DNA of 32,576 nt from JALQUL01 sp040382935 (lineage in GTDB: Bacteria; Pseudomonadota; Gammaproteobacteria; Burkholderiales; Burkholderiaceae_C): contig JBEIEP010000036.1 of NCBI GenBank assembly GCA_040382935.1, forward strand, positions 1 to 32,576. Reading direction: 5' to 3'. Under the pieces are notes generated by a model. That model made no database searches. It was not told the origin of the DNA and saw nothing but the letters and a program-made list of their open reading frames with translations. How positions within the stretch are numbered: the stretch's first letter is position 1; every line of letters begins with the position of its first letter. Below, piece after piece: positions 31,048 to 32,576 of the stretch. A program made the position numbers and the translations under genes.

Positions 31048-32576
31048 GGCTTAATTCCCTTATTGAGGTTGTTGGTGATTCGTTGTACCAGATCTAGCTT
31101 GGACTGCGTGATGGGGATGGACTTGCCGTTGACATCAAGCAATTTGACGTTAGTACGCCCATCCGGGAGGGTTTGGATCAGCAGGGTTTCGGTACGACCT
31201 GAAGTGACTGAGTTTTGAACAGATTGAGCAAGCTGGGGGCCGACAGCATTTTCTATACGATTTCCCCCCGTCACCCATCCCGTTGACCCCTGCAACCCAT
31301 CATTGGTCATGCTCTGCCTCGATGTGTTGTACTTGTATTCCACAAACAGATAGTCCACGTCTTTGGAGTTGACTTTATAAACCGCATCTAACCCCTTGTC
31401 ACCTAGTTTGGCCCCACCGATGTATTGCGCATCTTTAAAAACAGTCTGCATGGTAGCACTGCCAAAAAGATCGCCAGTAGCCTCTTTCAAACTGGTCAAG
31501 CCTCCGGGTTGTTTGGCCAGCTCCTGTAAGTTCAACACCGGTTTGCCGGTGGCTGGGTCAATCGCACCCGAGTCGCGAATCATATTATGCAGTGCGATGG
31601 TCTTGGCCTGTTCGGTCACAGCCTTAGGTGCACTCACCACGATGTTTTTGACCTGCCCCACACCTATTGGGGAAAGCACCACCCCAACGACCTTGCCCGT
31701 ACCAATGAGCATGGAGCGGGTATCCGGACTCAGGCTGTTCCATTGCCCGCTTACTACGTTGCCAGTTTTGTCGTCTACGTAGGACAAAGTAGCGTCTACT
31801 TGCTGTCCTGCCGCGGCCAACAGGTTCAAAGTCGCCCGCGTTTCCGCTGGGAATTTATCCATTGAAAGAGAAACCGCCACTTGAGTACCATTGGCCCACG
31901 CCTTGCTCAAGGGATCCTTGCCGTCACCAATCGTTTTAACTCCCTCGGCAGGGTTGCCTCCGCCAACACCGGTGGTATAAGCAGCTGCCGCTCCAGCTAG
32001 CCAATACACCAGCGGTAGCACAAAGAACGCATTGTTGGTCACAGCAATATCAGCGGTGCTCATTGCCGTCGATGCGTTACCACCCGCATACGCGCTGGCC
32101 GTACCAGCCACCAATTTGCTCAGGGCCAGTACGTTTTTCTTTTCTTCCTCAGTGTAGAGTGTGCCGTCCTTTGGTGGCATCAATTGCGCCACCATCTCAC
32201 CCACAGCCCCACCAATCGCCCCGTCTTTGCACGCGCCACCTGCCGCTGCCCCAGCCACACACCCGGCCAATGCATGGGCCAACTTATGCGCTATGTATTG
32301 GCCCTCTAGGCCTTTGATTGAACTGGCCACCTCACCATGGGCCGTATCGACCAACCCGCCTATCAGCGCCGTTTTAAGCGAATCTTCTAAACTGCCTCCA
32401 TTCAGGGCTGTTTCGGTAACGGCCCGCCCTGTGGCGTTGATCAGGTTGTAGGTGAGCTTGTCAGAAAACTTGTTAGAAATGGCACCCGCCGCTTTCAAGT
32501 CTTTCATCATCTGCGTGTTGCCCAGCTTGTCCATCACCCCCGCGGTAATGATGGAGGTGAGCATGGACTTAACAAC
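31044..32576 (-). CDS. CdiA/FHA-like contact-dependent toxin, C-terminal part with PD-(D/E)XK nuclease domain; 5' end outside window
   Basis: The frame enters from the right edge; 510 residues are visible. Residues 1-170 are the pre-toxin region typical of CdiA/haemagglutinin-type exoproteins (INATGRAVTETALNGGSLEDS, LAGCVAGAAAGG, KDGAIGGAVGE). VTNN at 179-182 takes the place of the VENN boundary motif, followed by a hydrophobic stretch (FVLPLVYWLAGAAAAY). The last about 150 residues look like a restriction-endonuclease-fold nuclease: GLDAVY (D397), FVEYKY (E413, K415) and DGLQGSTGW (Q429), the D...ExK...Q pattern of PD-(D/E)XK toxins. DNA cleavage in neighbouring cells after contact delivery is the expected role. 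The overlapping PoNi-like immunity gene supports a PoNe-type DNase. The delivery part and any cdiB transporter lie beyond the window. Confidence 0.8.
   Translation of the reverse strand, partial: VVKSMLTSIITAGVMDKLGNTQMMKDLKAAGAISNKFSDKLTYNLINATGRAVTETALNGGSLEDSLKTALIGGLVDTAHGEVASSIKGLEGQYIAHKLAHALAGCVAGAAAGGACKDGAIGGAVGEMVAQLMPPKDGTLYTEEEKKNVLALSKLVAGTASAYAGGNASTAMSTADIAVTNNAFFVLPLVYWLAGAAAAYTTGVGGGNPAEGVKTIGDGKDPLSKAWANGTQVAVSLSMDKFPAETRATLNLLAAAGQQVDATLSYVDDKTGNVVSGQWNSLSPDTRSMLIGTGKVVGVVLSPIGVGQVKNIVVSAPKAVTEQAKTIALHNMIRDSGAIDPATGKPVLNLQELAKQPGGLTSLKEATGDLFGSATMQTVFKDAQYIGGAKLGDKGLDAVYKVNSKDVDYLFVEYKYNTSRQSMTNDGLQGSTGWVTGGNRIENAVGPQLAQSVQNSVTSGRTETLLIQTLPDGRTNVKLLDVNGKSIPITQSKLDLVQRITNNLNKGIKP
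32026..32576 (-). repeat. Toxin-module repeat, copy C (in the main toxin gene, continues past window)
   Basis: This is the expressed-gene copy of the shared pre-toxin sequence. Bases 32026-32441 pair with copy A (27301-27716), and 32441-32576 pair with copy B (29424-29559). All copies are in the same orientation, so recombination between C and A or B would delete the intervening DNA and put a new toxin end on the main gene. Confidence 0.85.

Overview
The window looks like chromosomal DNA of a betaproteobacterium of the order Burkholderiales, most likely Comamonadaceae. This is inferred from moderately GC-rich coding sequence, the style of the Liv-type ABC/acyl-CoA ligase operons, an Lrp/homodimeric 2-oxoacid dehydrogenase E1 pair, and a Crp/Fnr gene joined to an RluF-type pseudouridine synthase. 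No rRNA, tRNA or CRISPR array was found, so the placement rests on protein character only.

Left edge (1-2.9 kb): the 3' end of an IS256-family transposase, about 450 bp without a recognisable gene, a MazE/MazF-type toxin-antitoxin pair with overlapping genes, a YigI-like hotdog thioesterase and an exported protein of unknown function. Then (2.9-6.9 kb) comes a divergent pair: an Lrp/AsnC regulator and an 851-residue AceE/MdeB-like E1, with a near-consensus Lrp-type operator between them. Shikimate dehydrogenase (aroE) follows, convergent with E1.

The centre (7-25 kb) holds two complete, paralogous operons on the minus strand. Each encodes a branched-chain-amino-acid-type (Liv) ABC importer (two permeases, two ATPases, one periplasmic binding protein) plus a long-chain/aromatic-type acyl-CoA ligase. 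Operon 1 runs livH-livM-livG-livF-ligase-binding protein and ends at a perfect hairpin terminator. Operon 2 runs ligase-livG-livH-livM-binding protein-livF-PaaK-like protein. Import followed by CoA activation of a carboxylic acid is the natural reading; the substrates cannot be told from sequence. Between them, on the plus strand, lie a class III aminotransferase and a diacylglycerol-kinase-like lipid kinase. A Crp/Fnr regulator is divergent from operon 2 and overlaps an rluF-like gene by 4 bp.

The right edge (27-32.6 kb, minus strand, reading right to left) is the accessory part: the 3' end of a CdiA/filamentous-haemagglutinin-like toxin gene and its immunity region, followed by displaced toxin modules. 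The main gene runs off the window and ends in a PD-(D/E)XK nuclease-like toxin domain, overlapped by a gene resembling PoNi (PoNe immunity, DUF1910/DUF1911). Next are a small membrane protein, an orphan module with an HNH-like HHH toxin and an unrecognised candidate immunity protein, and a third module that has lost its toxin end at a small 84-bp inverted-repeat element. All three modules share the same pre-toxin region with a degenerate VENN motif (VTNN/IDNN), which points to a cassette-switching contact-dependent inhibition locus.
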